Shown here: positions 7,940-15,680 of the stretch, piece by piece
How the letters are laid out: the number at the start of each line of letters is the position of its first letter
How positions within the stretch are numbered: position 1 is the stretch's first letter
Origin: CAZAJS01 sp964485635
Lineage (GTDB): Bacteria; Pseudomonadota; Gammaproteobacteria; Francisellales; Francisellaceae
Direction of reading: 5' to 3'
Assembly (NCBI GenBank): GCA_964485635.1
Contig: CAZAJS010000009.1
Location: 1-28,620 of the forward strand
Length of the DNA: 28,620 nucleotides
Notes under the pieces: model-generated
The model's database searches: none
What the model saw: only the letters and a program-made list of their open reading frames with translations
What the model was told of the DNA's origin: nothing
Translations under genes and position numbers: made by a program

Positions 7940-9426
7940 TGGATATTAAAGTACCAACATTTCCAGAATCTGTTGCTGAAGGCACTTTAGCAACTTGGCA
8001 CAAGTCAGTCGGTGATCATGTTGAAGAAGGTGAAGTTATTGCAGAAATTGAGACAGACAAAGTCATGATGGAAGTGCCAGCTGTCTCAGATGGGGTCTTA
8101 AAAAGTCAACAATTTCAAGAAGGCGATACAGTGACATCTGAAGCAGTGATCGGCCAAATGGAAAGTGGTCAAGCTGCAAGTAACACACCGGATGAGATGC
8201 ATGCATCAAAAGCCGAAAATACAGCATCAAGTCAACCAACGACAATGACTGTTTCAGCGCCCGCTTTTCCTGAGTCAGTGTCCGAAGGAACAGTTGCAAC
8301 ATGGCATAAGCAAGTTGGTGATCAGGTTGAGGAAGGAGAAACACTTGTTGAGATCGAAACTGATAAAGTGATGATGGAGGTCCCAGCGACACAGTCTGGA
8401 ACGTTATCCAAACAGTTAGTGGCAGAAGGTGACACGCTCACTTCACAGCAGCAAGTAGCTGATATTAGTGTTGGCCAATCGGGTAGTGTTGCTGCGCCAT
8501 CTGAGTCAGATGATCATGTCAGTGATCACCAGTCAACTTCTTCACAAGACTTATCCCCGTCAGCACGTCGTGCTGCTCAAACAACAGGTGTTGATACTGC
8601 TTCGATACAAGGAAGTGGTAAAAAAGGTCGCATCACAAAATCAGATATTCACCAAGCCTCATCTGAATCTGTGAGTCAACGTGCTTCATCACAATCGGAA
8701 GCCTCTGAGCCAATGGTTTCTGGGCAGCGACCAGAAACACGTGTACGGATGACGCGATTGCGTCAAACGATTGCAAAACGATTAGTTGAAGTCCAGCAAA
8801 CGAATGCAATTTTATCAACATTTAATGAAGTTGATATGAAACCTGTCATGGATATGCGTAAAAAGTATAAAGATATTTTTCAGCAGACACATGACACCAA
8901 GCTTGGTTTTATGTCATTTTTCTTAAAAGCCGCCACAGAAGCATTAAAAGCGTATCCAGAGGTTAATGCCTCAATTGATGGCCAAGAAGTTGTTTACCAT
9001 GGTTATTTTGATATTGGTGTAGCTGTTGGGACTGACCGCGGCCTTGTTGTCCCTGTTTTGCGTGATATTGATCAAATGTCATTTGCTGAAATTGAAGCGC
9101 AAATTATTGAAAAAGCCAAGCGTGCTCAATCTGGTAAACTCGGTATTGATGAAATGCAGGGTGGAACTTTCACTGTGACAAATGGTGGAACGTATGGATC
9201 AATGCTATCAACGCCTATTATTAACGCCCCGCAAAGTGCGATTTTAGGAATGCATAATATCGTTAAACGACCGGTCGTTGAGAATGATGAAATCGTTATT
9301 CGCCCGATGATGTATTTAGCATTATCCTATGATCACCGTATTATTGATGGAGCCACATCGGTACGCTTTTTGAAAATGATTAAAGAGTTGATTGAAGATC
9401 CTGCACGCATGCTGTTACAGGTATAA
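7936..9426 (+). CDS. sucB: 2-oxoglutarate dehydrogenase E2, with two lipoyl domains
   Basis: Dihydrolipoyl succinyltransferase, core of the 2-oxoglutarate dehydrogenase complex; forms succinyl-CoA. The 496-residue product is about 90 longer than E. coli SucB (405) because it carries two lipoyl domains: residues 2-78 with the lipoylated Lys42, and 104-180 with Lys144, both in the sequence ETDKVMMEVPA. Ser/Gln-rich linkers separate them from each other and from a peripheral-subunit-binding domain (about 205-240). The catalytic acyltransferase domain ends with SYDHRIIDG (His467 and Asp471). ATG at 7936 or 7939 could be the start; both overlap the sucA stop and follow AAAGGA. Neither sucCD nor lpd follows; the next gene is apt. 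Confidence 0.96.
   Translation: MMDIKVPTFPESVAEGTLATWHKSVGDHVEEGEVIAEIETDKVMMEVPAVSDGVLKSQQFQEGDTVTSEAVIGQMESGQAASNTPDEMHASKAENTASSQPTTMTVSAPAFPESVSEGTVATWHKQVGDQVEEGETLVEIETDKVMMEVPATQSGTLSKQLVAEGDTLTSQQQVADISVGQSGSVAAPSESDDHVSDHQSTSSQDLSPSARRAAQTTGVDTASIQGSGKKGRITKSDIHQASSESVSQRASSQSEASEPMVSGQRPETRVRMTRLRQTIAKRLVEVQQTNAILSTFNEVDMKPVMDMRKKYKDIFQQTHDTKLGFMSFFLKAATEALKAYPEVNASIDGQEVVYHGYFDIGVAVGTDRGLVVPVLRDIDQMSFAEIEAQIIEKAKRAQSGKLGIDEMQGGTFTVTNGGTYGSMLSTPIINAPQSAILGMHNIVKRPVVENDEIVIRPMMYLALSYDHRIIDGATSVRFLKMIKELIEDPARMLLQV
7939..8475 (+). repeat. Tandem duplication of the lipoyl domain inside sucB
   Basis: Two coding repeats of about 230 bp (7939-8169 and 8245-8475) encode near-identical lipoyl domains. 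By my alignment about 47 of 78 residues match, including an unbroken 13-residue block around the lipoyl lysine. At the DNA level the copies differ at many third codon positions, so the duplication is not recent. The 75-bp spacer encodes a Ser/Thr/Ala-rich hinge. Confidence 0.9.
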
Positions 9427-9437
9427 AGAGTGAATCA

Positions 9438-9971
9438 ATGTTAAGTCAATCTGAATTAAAGCAAAAAATGGCACAAGTGCCTAACTTCCCCGTTGAGGGG
9501 ATTTTATTCTATGACATTTCCCCACTTTTATCGGATCACAAAGCATTTGAATCTTGTTTAGACTATATGAGCCAAGCAGTGGAAGCATTACCCATTCAGC
9601 CAACTCATTTTATGGGGGCTGAAAGCCGTGGGTTTATTTTTGCTAGCGCCTTAGCCGCACGATTATCATGTGGTTTGGTTTTAGCACGGAAACCTGGTAA
9701 ATTACCCAGCGCAGTTCATAGTGCTTCTTATGCTCTAGAGTATGGGCAAGCGACATTACAAGTCGAAAAAAACATCCTAGGTCCAAATGATCGAGTAGTG
9801 GTGATTGATGATTTATTAGCAACGGGTGGAACAGCACAAGCATGTGGTCAACTAGTAGAAGCATCAAACAGTCAAATAGCAGGTTATGTGTTTTTACTTG
9901 AGCTTTGTGGTTTGAATGGACGAGACCAGTTAGCAGATGCGCCAGTTAATACTGTTTTATCAATGCCTTGA
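9438..9971 (+). CDS. apt: Adenine phosphoribosyltransferase
   Basis: Purine salvage enzyme that joins adenine to PRPP to make AMP in the cytoplasm. The 177-residue product is typical in length. The N-terminal PNFPVEGILFYDISPLL block is characteristic of Apt. GAESRGFIFASALA and ARKPGKLPS (the flexible active-site loop) follow. The PRPP-binding loop VVVIDDLLATGGTA lies at about residues 121-134. It starts 11 nt after sucB and ends 20 nt before mutY, so it is very likely carried on the sdh-suc transcript although it has no metabolic link to the TCA cycle. Confidence 0.95.
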   Translation: MLSQSELKQKMAQVPNFPVEGILFYDISPLLSDHKAFESCLDYMSQAVEALPIQPTHFMGAESRGFIFASALAARLSCGLVLARKPGKLPSAVHSASYALEYGQATLQVEKNILGPNDRVVVIDDLLATGGTAQACGQLVEASNSQIAGYVFLLELCGLNGRDQLADAPVNTVLSMP

Positions 9972-9991
9972 ACCTAAATGAAGGCCCATTT

Positions 9992-11020
9992 GTGACGACA
10001 CAGTTTCATTTTTCAAAAGAAGTTTATCATAAGCAACTGTTAAATTGGTTTTTCAATCAGGGGCGGCATGACTTGCCATGGCAAAGATGTGCAACACCCT
10101 ATGCTACATGGGTCTCTGAAGTCATGCTGCAACAAACTCAAGTAGCCACCGTTAAACCGTATTTTGAACGTTTCATGCAACGCTTTCAGACAATCGAGTC
10201 ACTGGCTGAGGCCAGTCAGGATACGGTTTTAAATTATTGGTCAGGACTAGGTTATTATGCCCGAGGGCGTAATTTGCATAAAGCGGCAAAAAAAATGGTG
10301 CAAGACCATCATAGTCAAGTTCCTAACACACCGGATGCTTTATTAGCTTTACCGGGGATCGGTCAATCAACCGCTAATGCAATTTTATCTCTTGCGTTTA
10401 ATCAACCATTGCCTATTTTAGATGGTAATGTTAAGCGTGTTTTTGCCCGGTTATTTGCATTGCAAACGCCTATTGATACCACTGAAACTGAACAATTACT
10501 TTGGCATTATGCTAATGCCTTAATGCATCATGACCAACCTGCTGCCTATACACAAGCACAAATGGATTTAGGGGCATTAGTCTGTCAACGCAAACCGTTA
10601 TGCCAACACTGCCCATTAACGAACTTTTGTTTAGCCTATCAACAAAAGATCGCGACACAGTTACCTTATAAAAAACCTAAACGCGCTAAAACAACCATCG
10701 ATAAGACTTATGGCTGTTATTATCACCAAGGCAAGATTTGGCTAAGCCCATTTAAACAAACAGGTGTTTGGGGAGGGATGTATGGACTTCCTGTCATTGA
10801 ACTCAAAGGGCAACCAGAGGAATATTTAATTACCCACCTAGGGCAAGGTCGTCATGTTTTCACGCATTTTTATTTAAATTATACGGTGTATTTAATTGAA
10901 GTGAATGATTTTATTATCCCTGATGATCAAGGCCAGTGGATTGATCTGACAGATTATGATGCATATCCCATTCCCAAAGTGTTTACGCAGTACTTTGCTA
11001 GACTTGTGGCAAATTGCTAA
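9992..11020 (+). CDS. mutY: Adenine DNA glycosylase MutY
   Basis: Base-excision repair enzyme that removes adenine mispaired with 8-oxoguanine. The product has 342 residues (E. coli 350). The catalytic Glu43 lies in SEVMLQQTQVA, the helix-hairpin-helix motif LPGIGQSTANAILSL is present, and Asp144 lies in LDGNVKRV. The Fe-S cysteines are Cys198, Cys204, Cys207 and Cys213, and the first gap is five residues where six is the family rule. The C-terminal NUDIX-like domain that recognises 8-oxoguanine is present, with GVWGGMYGLP and HVFTHFYL. I chose GTG at 9992, which has GAAGG 7 nt upstream. A TTG at 9968 would add eight residues but lies across the apt stop without its own site. It is the last gene before a terminator. 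Confidence 0.95.
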   Translation: MTTQFHFSKEVYHKQLLNWFFNQGRHDLPWQRCATPYATWVSEVMLQQTQVATVKPYFERFMQRFQTIESLAEASQDTVLNYWSGLGYYARGRNLHKAAKKMVQDHHSQVPNTPDALLALPGIGQSTANAILSLAFNQPLPILDGNVKRVFARLFALQTPIDTTETEQLLWHYANALMHHDQPAAYTQAQMDLGALVCQRKPLCQHCPLTNFCLAYQQKIATQLPYKKPKRAKTTIDKTYGCYYHQGKIWLSPFKQTGVWGGMYGLPVIELKGQPEEYLITHLGQGRHVFTHFYLNYTVYLIEVNDFIIPDDQGQWIDLTDYDAYPIPKVFTQYFARLVANC

Positions 11021-11025
11021 AGTCT

Positions 11026-11047
11026 ATCCGTTGTTATCGGATTTTTT
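11026..11047 (+). terminator. Short intrinsic terminator after mutY
   Basis: ATCCG (11026-11030) and CGGAT (11038-11042) form a 5-bp stem around a 7-nt loop, running directly into six T residues (11042-11047). It starts 6 nt beyond the mutY stop. The stem is short, so read-through into clpA is likely to be substantial. Confidence 0.55.
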
Positions 11048-11055
11048 GTTATAAT
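11047..11055 (+). promoter_or_regulatory. Extended -10 promoter of clpA
   Basis: TGTTATAAT combines a perfect -10 hexamer (11050-11055) with the upstream TG of an extended -10 element. No good -35 lies 16-18 nt upstream, which is usual for this promoter class. It abuts the T-run of the mutY terminator. Transcription would start near 11062, giving a leader of about 67 nt. Confidence 0.5.
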
Positions 11056-11078
11056 GACTGTATTATACAAGTAACATG

Positions 11079-11096
11079 GCTTGGTAAAAACCAAGC
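11079..11096 (+). promoter_or_regulatory. Perfect hairpin in the clpA 5' leader
   Basis: GCTTGGT (11079-11085) and ACCAAGC (11090-11096) are perfect inverted arms around an AAAA loop. No U-run follows, so it is not a terminator. It lies about 17-35 nt into the predicted leader and 15 nt upstream of the AAAAGGAAAA ribosome site. It could be an operator, an mRNA-stabilising stem or a protein-binding site. Confidence 0.45.
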
Positions 11097-11128
11097 AATT
11101 AAACCGGATTAAAAGGAAAAATTCATTT

Positions 11129-13438
11129 ATGTTAAGTAAGCGATTAGAGTTGATGTTAAATCAAGCTTTTCATCAAGCGCGTGATTTGCAACATAATCAA
11201 GTCACATTGTCTCATTTGTTACATGTGTTATTGAGTGATCAGCCTGTTCAAAAAGTATTTGAATCTTTATCAGTGGATGTTCAATCGCTTGAAAATGATC
11301 TTGCGACATTTTTAGAGCAAAACGAACAGCTTATTTTTAAAGGCAAACTGACACAAATTGAACCAGCCCCAGCATGCCACCGAGTCTTACAACGGGCGAT
11401 TTTTTATGTGCAAGCATCTAAAGAAACAGACCGAGATGTTAACTGTTTTGATGTATTAGCGGCCTTTTTCAGTGAGCAATCAGATTATGCGACGCAACTG
11501 CTTTTAGAAGCTGGCTTGACACGAGAAGTGTTTATTCAGAGTGTTGTTGAGATGTCAGAGTCAGAGTCTGTGGCATCTCAAGACATCAATACGGAACAAT
11601 CTAATGAAGCGGCAGCTGAAAATCAAACAGATCCACAGTCAGTATTAGCTGAATACACTGTTAATTTAAATGAAAAAGCAATGCAAAATCATTTTGATCC
11701 CGTGATTGGTCGGGAAGCACATATTGACCGTGTGATACAAGTGCTATGTCGTCGACGTAAAAATAACCCTTTATTAGTTGGAGAGCCAGGTGTTGGTAAA
11801 ACTGCAATTGCCGAAGGCCTTGCTATGCGGATTGTCAATCATCAAGTGCCCAGTGTGTTAGAAGATCAAACGATTTACTCATTAGATATAGGTTCCTTGT
11901 TAGCTGGAACGAAGTATCGTGGGGAATTTGAAATGCGCCTTAAAAACTTAATTAAGGCGCTAGAATCACTTGGAAATGGCATCTTGTTTATTGATGAAAT
12001 TCATACAATTATTGGTGCTGGGGCTGTTGCTGAAAGTACCGTTGATGCCGCAAATCTATTAAAGCCGGCTTTAGGTGCTGGAAAAATGCGCTGTTTAGGG
12101 GCAACAACCTACCAAGAATTTCGTAAGTTTTTTGAAAAAGACCAAGCGTTAGCACGACGTTTCCAAAAAATTGATGTTGAAGAGCCGAGTATTAGTGATG
12201 CCATTGAAATTCTAAAAGGATTAAAAGGTAATTTTGAAAAGCACTATCAAGTCAAATATACCCAAGCAGCACTTCGGGCAGCTGTTGAGTTATCTGCAAA
12301 ACATATGACAGAGCGCTTTTTGCCCGATAAAGCAGTCGATGTAATCGATGAAGTTGGTGCCTATCAATTATTACAACCGAAAAGTCGCCAGAAAAAATCA
12401 ATCCAGCCGACAGATATTGAAATGACAGTTGCGCGTATGGCTCGAGTTCCATTAAGTCAAGTCAGTGCGGATGATAAAAAACGACTTGAAACATTGGCTA
12501 AAGATTTAAAAATGTTAGTCTTTGGTCAAGATCAGGCCATTGAAATGTTATCAGATAATATTAAATTGGCGCGAGCTGGGTTAAAAGAACCTAATAAGCC
12601 GTGGGGTTCATTTTTGTTTGCAGGCCCAACAGGGGTTGGAAAAACGGAAGTCGTTCAACAGCTAGCACATTTGTTAGGTGTGAATTTAGCTCGGTTTGAC
12701 ATGTCTGAATATGTTGAAGCCCATAGTGTAGCTCGTTTAATTGGAACACCGCCAGGCTATGTTGGTTATGATGATGGGGGGCTTTTAACGACGGCAATTG
12801 CAAAAAATCCTCATAGTATTGTTTTATTAGATGAAATTGAAAAGGCGCATCCTGATATTTATAATTTACTATTACAAGTGATGGATAATGGTGCATTAAC
12901 AGATAGCAGTGGACGTGAAGTCAGTTTTGCAAATGTGATTTTGATTATGACGACAAATGCTGGGGCTTTTGAAATGCAAAAATCCACGGTTGGCTTTACT
13001 GACCAACCTGGCCAAAAAGTCCAAGCAGGTATGCAGCAGCTTGAGCAAGAGTTCACACCAGAGTTTCGGAATCGTTTAGATGCTATTGTTCAATTTGCTG
13101 CCTTAGACCATCATATTATTGAATCAGTGGTTGATAAGCTTTTAGTCCGTCTGCAAAGCCAATTAGATGCACAAAATATTGCATTGCATGTGACCCCAGA
13201 TGTCAAGCAATGGCTAACGGTTCATGGTTATGATGAAAAAATGGGCGCGCGCCCACTTGCACGGCTGATTCAGCAACAAATTAAAAAGCCATTAGCTGAA
13301 TGGATTTTATTTGATCATAAAGCTGCCCGCCAACACATTCAAGTTGATGTTGGGCAAGATGGTTTAGTTTTATCAGAAAAAAAATCAAACAATGAGCAAA
13401 AGGCTGATAGTCAAGAAAAAGCAATGAGGTCGTCATGA
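11129..13438 (+). CDS. clpA: ATP-dependent Clp protease ATP-binding subunit ClpA
   Basis: AAA+ unfoldase that feeds proteins into the ClpP peptidase. The product has 769 residues (E. coli 758). An N-domain of two repeats occupies about 1-145, then an acidic Gln/Glu/Ser-rich linker. The first AAA+ module has Walker A GEPGVGKTA (218-226) and Walker B LFIDEIH. The second has GPTGVGKTE (499-507) and VLLDEIEKAH. Val621-Gly622-Phe623 sits where ClpA has its IGL loop, so docking to ClpP is expected and a ClpB function is not. An upstream TTG extends the frame, but ATG at 11129 follows AAAAGGAAAA and matches E. coli. No clpS lies upstream. The last four bases overlap glmM (ATGA). Confidence 0.95.
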   Translation: MLSKRLELMLNQAFHQARDLQHNQVTLSHLLHVLLSDQPVQKVFESLSVDVQSLENDLATFLEQNEQLIFKGKLTQIEPAPACHRVLQRAIFYVQASKETDRDVNCFDVLAAFFSEQSDYATQLLLEAGLTREVFIQSVVEMSESESVASQDINTEQSNEAAAENQTDPQSVLAEYTVNLNEKAMQNHFDPVIGREAHIDRVIQVLCRRRKNNPLLVGEPGVGKTAIAEGLAMRIVNHQVPSVLEDQTIYSLDIGSLLAGTKYRGEFEMRLKNLIKALESLGNGILFIDEIHTIIGAGAVAESTVDAANLLKPALGAGKMRCLGATTYQEFRKFFEKDQALARRFQKIDVEEPSISDAIEILKGLKGNFEKHYQVKYTQAALRAAVELSAKHMTERFLPDKAVDVIDEVGAYQLLQPKSRQKKSIQPTDIEMTVARMARVPLSQVSADDKKRLETLAKDLKMLVFGQDQAIEMLSDNIKLARAGLKEPNKPWGSFLFAGPTGVGKTEVVQQLAHLLGVNLARFDMSEYVEAHSVARLIGTPPGYVGYDDGGLLTTAIAKNPHSIVLLDEIEKAHPDIYNLLLQVMDNGALTDSSGREVSFANVILIMTTNAGAFEMQKSTVGFTDQPGQKVQAGMQQLEQEFTPEFRNRLDAIVQFAALDHHIIESVVDKLLVRLQSQLDAQNIALHVTPDVKQWLTVHGYDEKMGARPLARLIQQQIKKPLAEWILFDHKAARQHIQVDVGQDGLVLSEKKSNNEQKADSQEKAMRSS

Positions 13439-14763
13439 GTAAACAATTTTTTGGAACTGATGGAATCCGTGATCGTGTGAATCAAGGGTTTATGACGGCT
13501 GAGAAAGTCATACAATTAGGCTATGCTTTAGGCTATTACTTAAAGCAACACAGCACTTCACCAAAAGTTATTGTTGGCCAAGATACAAGAGCCTCAGGGG
13601 ATTTGTTTAAAATGGCATTAGGGGCGGGCCTGATGAGCTATGGGGTTGATTTCATTGATTTAGGCGTTGTGCCAACACCCGTGGTTGCATTTATGACCGT
13701 CTATCGAGAGGCGGATTGTGGTGTAGTCATTAGTGCCTCCCACAATCCTTATCACGATAATGGGATTAAGCTATTTGATCATCAAGGGATCAAAGTTTCA
13801 GATGACTTTGAAATGGCAATTGAAGCTTTATTGAAAACCGTGGAAGCACCGATGACAGATCACATTGGTCAATTGTTGGTTGCACATGACGATTCTGGTC
13901 CTTATATTGAATACTGTCTAAAACAATTTGCCTCTTTGTCTGGCAATCAAAAAATTGTTTTAGATTGTGCACATGGGGCAACTTATCAATTAGCTCCGGC
14001 CATTTTTCAGAGATTTGGTTATGATGTTCAGACAATAGGTGGTTCACCGAATGGGGTTAATATCAACCAAGGGTGTGGAGCGACAGATTTAACGGCGTTG
14101 CAACAGGCAGTAGTGGGGCAAAAGGCTGACTTAGGGTTCGCTTTTGATGGTGATGGCGATCGTCTGATTGCCGTTGACAAAACTGGGGCAATCATTGATG
14201 GAGATTTAATTTTATATATCATTGCTCGGTATTTAGGGCAGCAAACCGGTGTTGTCGGGACGGTCATGACAAATTTAGCCATTGAGCAAGCTTTAAAACA
14301 ACAAGGTATTGATTTGATTCGAGCCAAAGTGGGCGATAAATATGTTTTTTCTGAGTTACAAACGGCACAATGGCAATTAGGCGCAGAGTCTTCTGGGCAT
14401 TTAATTCATTTAGGCTATCATCAAACCGGTGATGGTATCATCACTGCCTTACTATTATTAATGGCTTTAGATATTTCAGGCAAAAGGCTAGATCAGGCTG
14501 TTGATATTCAAAAAGCACCGCAGGTGATGCACAATGTTGTTTTGTCTGAGCGTTTATCTGAGCACGAAGCTTCCAATTTATTTGCTGATTTAATTGAACA
14601 GTCAAATAGTGTATTAGCCGATCAAGGACGCGTTGTTTTGCGGCCTTCTGGAACAGAGCCTTTGTTACGTGTCATGGTTGAAGCAAATGACATCGATATG
14701 GCAAAACAGCAGGCTGATTGGCTAGCACAACAAGTTGAAGATAGAATAAGTCAATCAATATGA
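13435..14763 (+). CDS. glmM: Phosphoglucosamine mutase
   Basis: Interconverts glucosamine-6-phosphate and glucosamine-1-phosphate on the route to UDP-N-acetylglucosamine for peptidoglycan and lipopolysaccharide. The 442-residue product is typical (E. coli 445). The phosphorylated serine is Ser102 in ISASHNPYHDNGIK. The metal-binding loop DGDGDR spans 238-243, ESSGHLI supplies sugar-binding residues, and RPSGTEPLLRVMVE is the C-terminal phosphate-binding loop. The N-terminal FGTDGIRG motif reads FGTDGIRD, with Asp13 replacing the usual Gly. The start codon overlaps the clpA stop, and tpiA follows after 13 nt. Confidence 0.95.
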   Translation: MSKQFFGTDGIRDRVNQGFMTAEKVIQLGYALGYYLKQHSTSPKVIVGQDTRASGDLFKMALGAGLMSYGVDFIDLGVVPTPVVAFMTVYREADCGVVISASHNPYHDNGIKLFDHQGIKVSDDFEMAIEALLKTVEAPMTDHIGQLLVAHDDSGPYIEYCLKQFASLSGNQKIVLDCAHGATYQLAPAIFQRFGYDVQTIGGSPNGVNINQGCGATDLTALQQAVVGQKADLGFAFDGDGDRLIAVDKTGAIIDGDLILYIIARYLGQQTGVVGTVMTNLAIEQALKQQGIDLIRAKVGDKYVFSELQTAQWQLGAESSGHLIHLGYHQTGDGIITALLLLMALDISGKRLDQAVDIQKAPQVMHNVVLSERLSEHEASNLFADLIEQSNSVLADQGRVVLRPSGTEPLLRVMVEANDIDMAKQQADWLAQQVEDRISQSI

Positions 14764-14776
14764 AGGGAGAAATAGC

Positions 14777-15523
14777 ATGGTCAAACCATTAATGATTGGA
14801 AACTGGAAAATGCATGGCAACCGAGCCATGATCAAAAGCTTGTGCACAAAGATTGCTCAAAAGGGGCCATTTGAAAATGTGAATGTTGTCGTTTGCCCAC
14901 CTGCTATTTACGCTGCGAGTGTTGTCCAGCAAGCGCAAGGCTTCTCCGTAGGAGGGCAAAACCTTTCTGTGGCAAGTCAAGGGGCCTATACAGGTGAAAT
15001 CAGTGGTGCTATGCTCAAAGATATTGGCTGTGAGTATGTTATTGTTGGCCATTCAGAGCGTCGTGGAATGTTTGGTGAAACAAATCAAACAGTGAGTCAA
15101 AAAGTAAAACAAGCATTTGCCAATGGGCTTATCCCGATTTTATGCGTTGGTGAGACTCAGCAACAACGACAACAAGGGGTGGTTGAAGCTGTTTTAGAAA
15201 GTCAAATTAATACAGTCTTTGAATCTTTAACTGCTGCCGAACAAAAGCAATTGATTGTAGCTTATGAACCAGTATGGGCAATTGGAACAGGCTTGGTAGC
15301 CAACCAACAACAAATTGCAACAGCACATCAATTGATCCGTCAAGCGGTTCGACAATGGAATGCGACGGTTGCAACACAGTTGCCAATTCTTTATGGTGGA
15401 AGCCTAAAACCGTCAAATGCCGAGCAAATTCTAGCAATTGATGGTGTTGATGGGGGGCTTGTTGGAGGTGCTTCACTAAAAGCCGATAAGTTTATTGAGT
15501 TAATTCAGTTAGCCAAGTTGTGA
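14777..15523 (+). CDS. tpiA: Triosephosphate isomerase
   Basis: Glycolytic and gluconeogenic enzyme that interconverts dihydroxyacetone phosphate and glyceraldehyde-3-phosphate. The 248-residue product is a full-length TIM barrel. Lys11 lies in GNWKMHG, the electrophilic His92 in IVGHSERR, and the catalytic base Glu164 in AYEPVWAIGTG, which also begins the flexible loop. YGGSLKP and GGLVGGASLK bind the substrate phosphate. A GGGAG ribosome site precedes the ATG. The glmM-tpiA-secG order is an old gammaproteobacterial arrangement. A 157-bp gap separates it from secG. Confidence 0.97.
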   Translation: MVKPLMIGNWKMHGNRAMIKSLCTKIAQKGPFENVNVVVCPPAIYAASVVQQAQGFSVGGQNLSVASQGAYTGEISGAMLKDIGCEYVIVGHSERRGMFGETNQTVSQKVKQAFANGLIPILCVGETQQQRQQGVVEAVLESQINTVFESLTAAEQKQLIVAYEPVWAIGTGLVANQQQIATAHQLIRQAVRQWNATVATQLPILYGGSLKPSNAEQILAIDGVDGGLVGGASLKADKFIELIQLAKL

Positions 15524-15640
15524 AAACTTAGTTAAGTTGAAATAAAGGGCTTGCGCATAACTAGATAATCTTGTATGTTGATAATGTTAGAATTTAAACC
15601 ATCCTGTGTTCTCAAGCGATAAAATATTGAGTTGGGACAC

Positions 15641-15678
15641 AAAACGCAAGCAAAAACAAAGCAAAAAACAGGCAAAAA
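15641..15678 (+). promoter_or_regulatory. Phased A-tracts in the secG leader
   Basis: Four runs of four to six A residues begin at 15641, 15652, 15663 and 15674, exactly 11 nt apart. The last three share the unit GCAAAAA. Spacing close to one helical turn is the hallmark of intrinsically bent DNA. In RNA, the same A-rich unstructured leader could help ribosome loading, because the secG ATG at 15681 has only a partial ribosome site (AGG). Confidence 0.45.
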
Positions 15679-15680
15679 GT

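Noticed and set aside
11076..11087. Three-codon leader peptide ATG-GCT-TGG-TAA before clpA
   Set aside because: There is no ribosome site ahead of it, and it overlaps the hairpin arm. Probably chance.
11081..11128. Upstream TTG start adding 16 residues to ClpA
   Set aside because: The added segment contains half of a perfect leader hairpin. The ATG at 11129 has a good ribosome site and matches the E. coli N-terminus.
15606..15680. GTG start adding 25 basic residues to SecG
   Set aside because: SecG proteins begin directly with the first membrane helix. The Lys/Gln run is what phased A-tracts would encode by chance.
15524..15680. Sigma-70 promoter in the tpiA-secG gap (for example TTGCGC and TATGTT, 17 nt apart, at 15551-15579)
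   Set aside because: Matches are only about 4/6 for each hexamer, and several equally weak alternatives exist. I cannot choose one.
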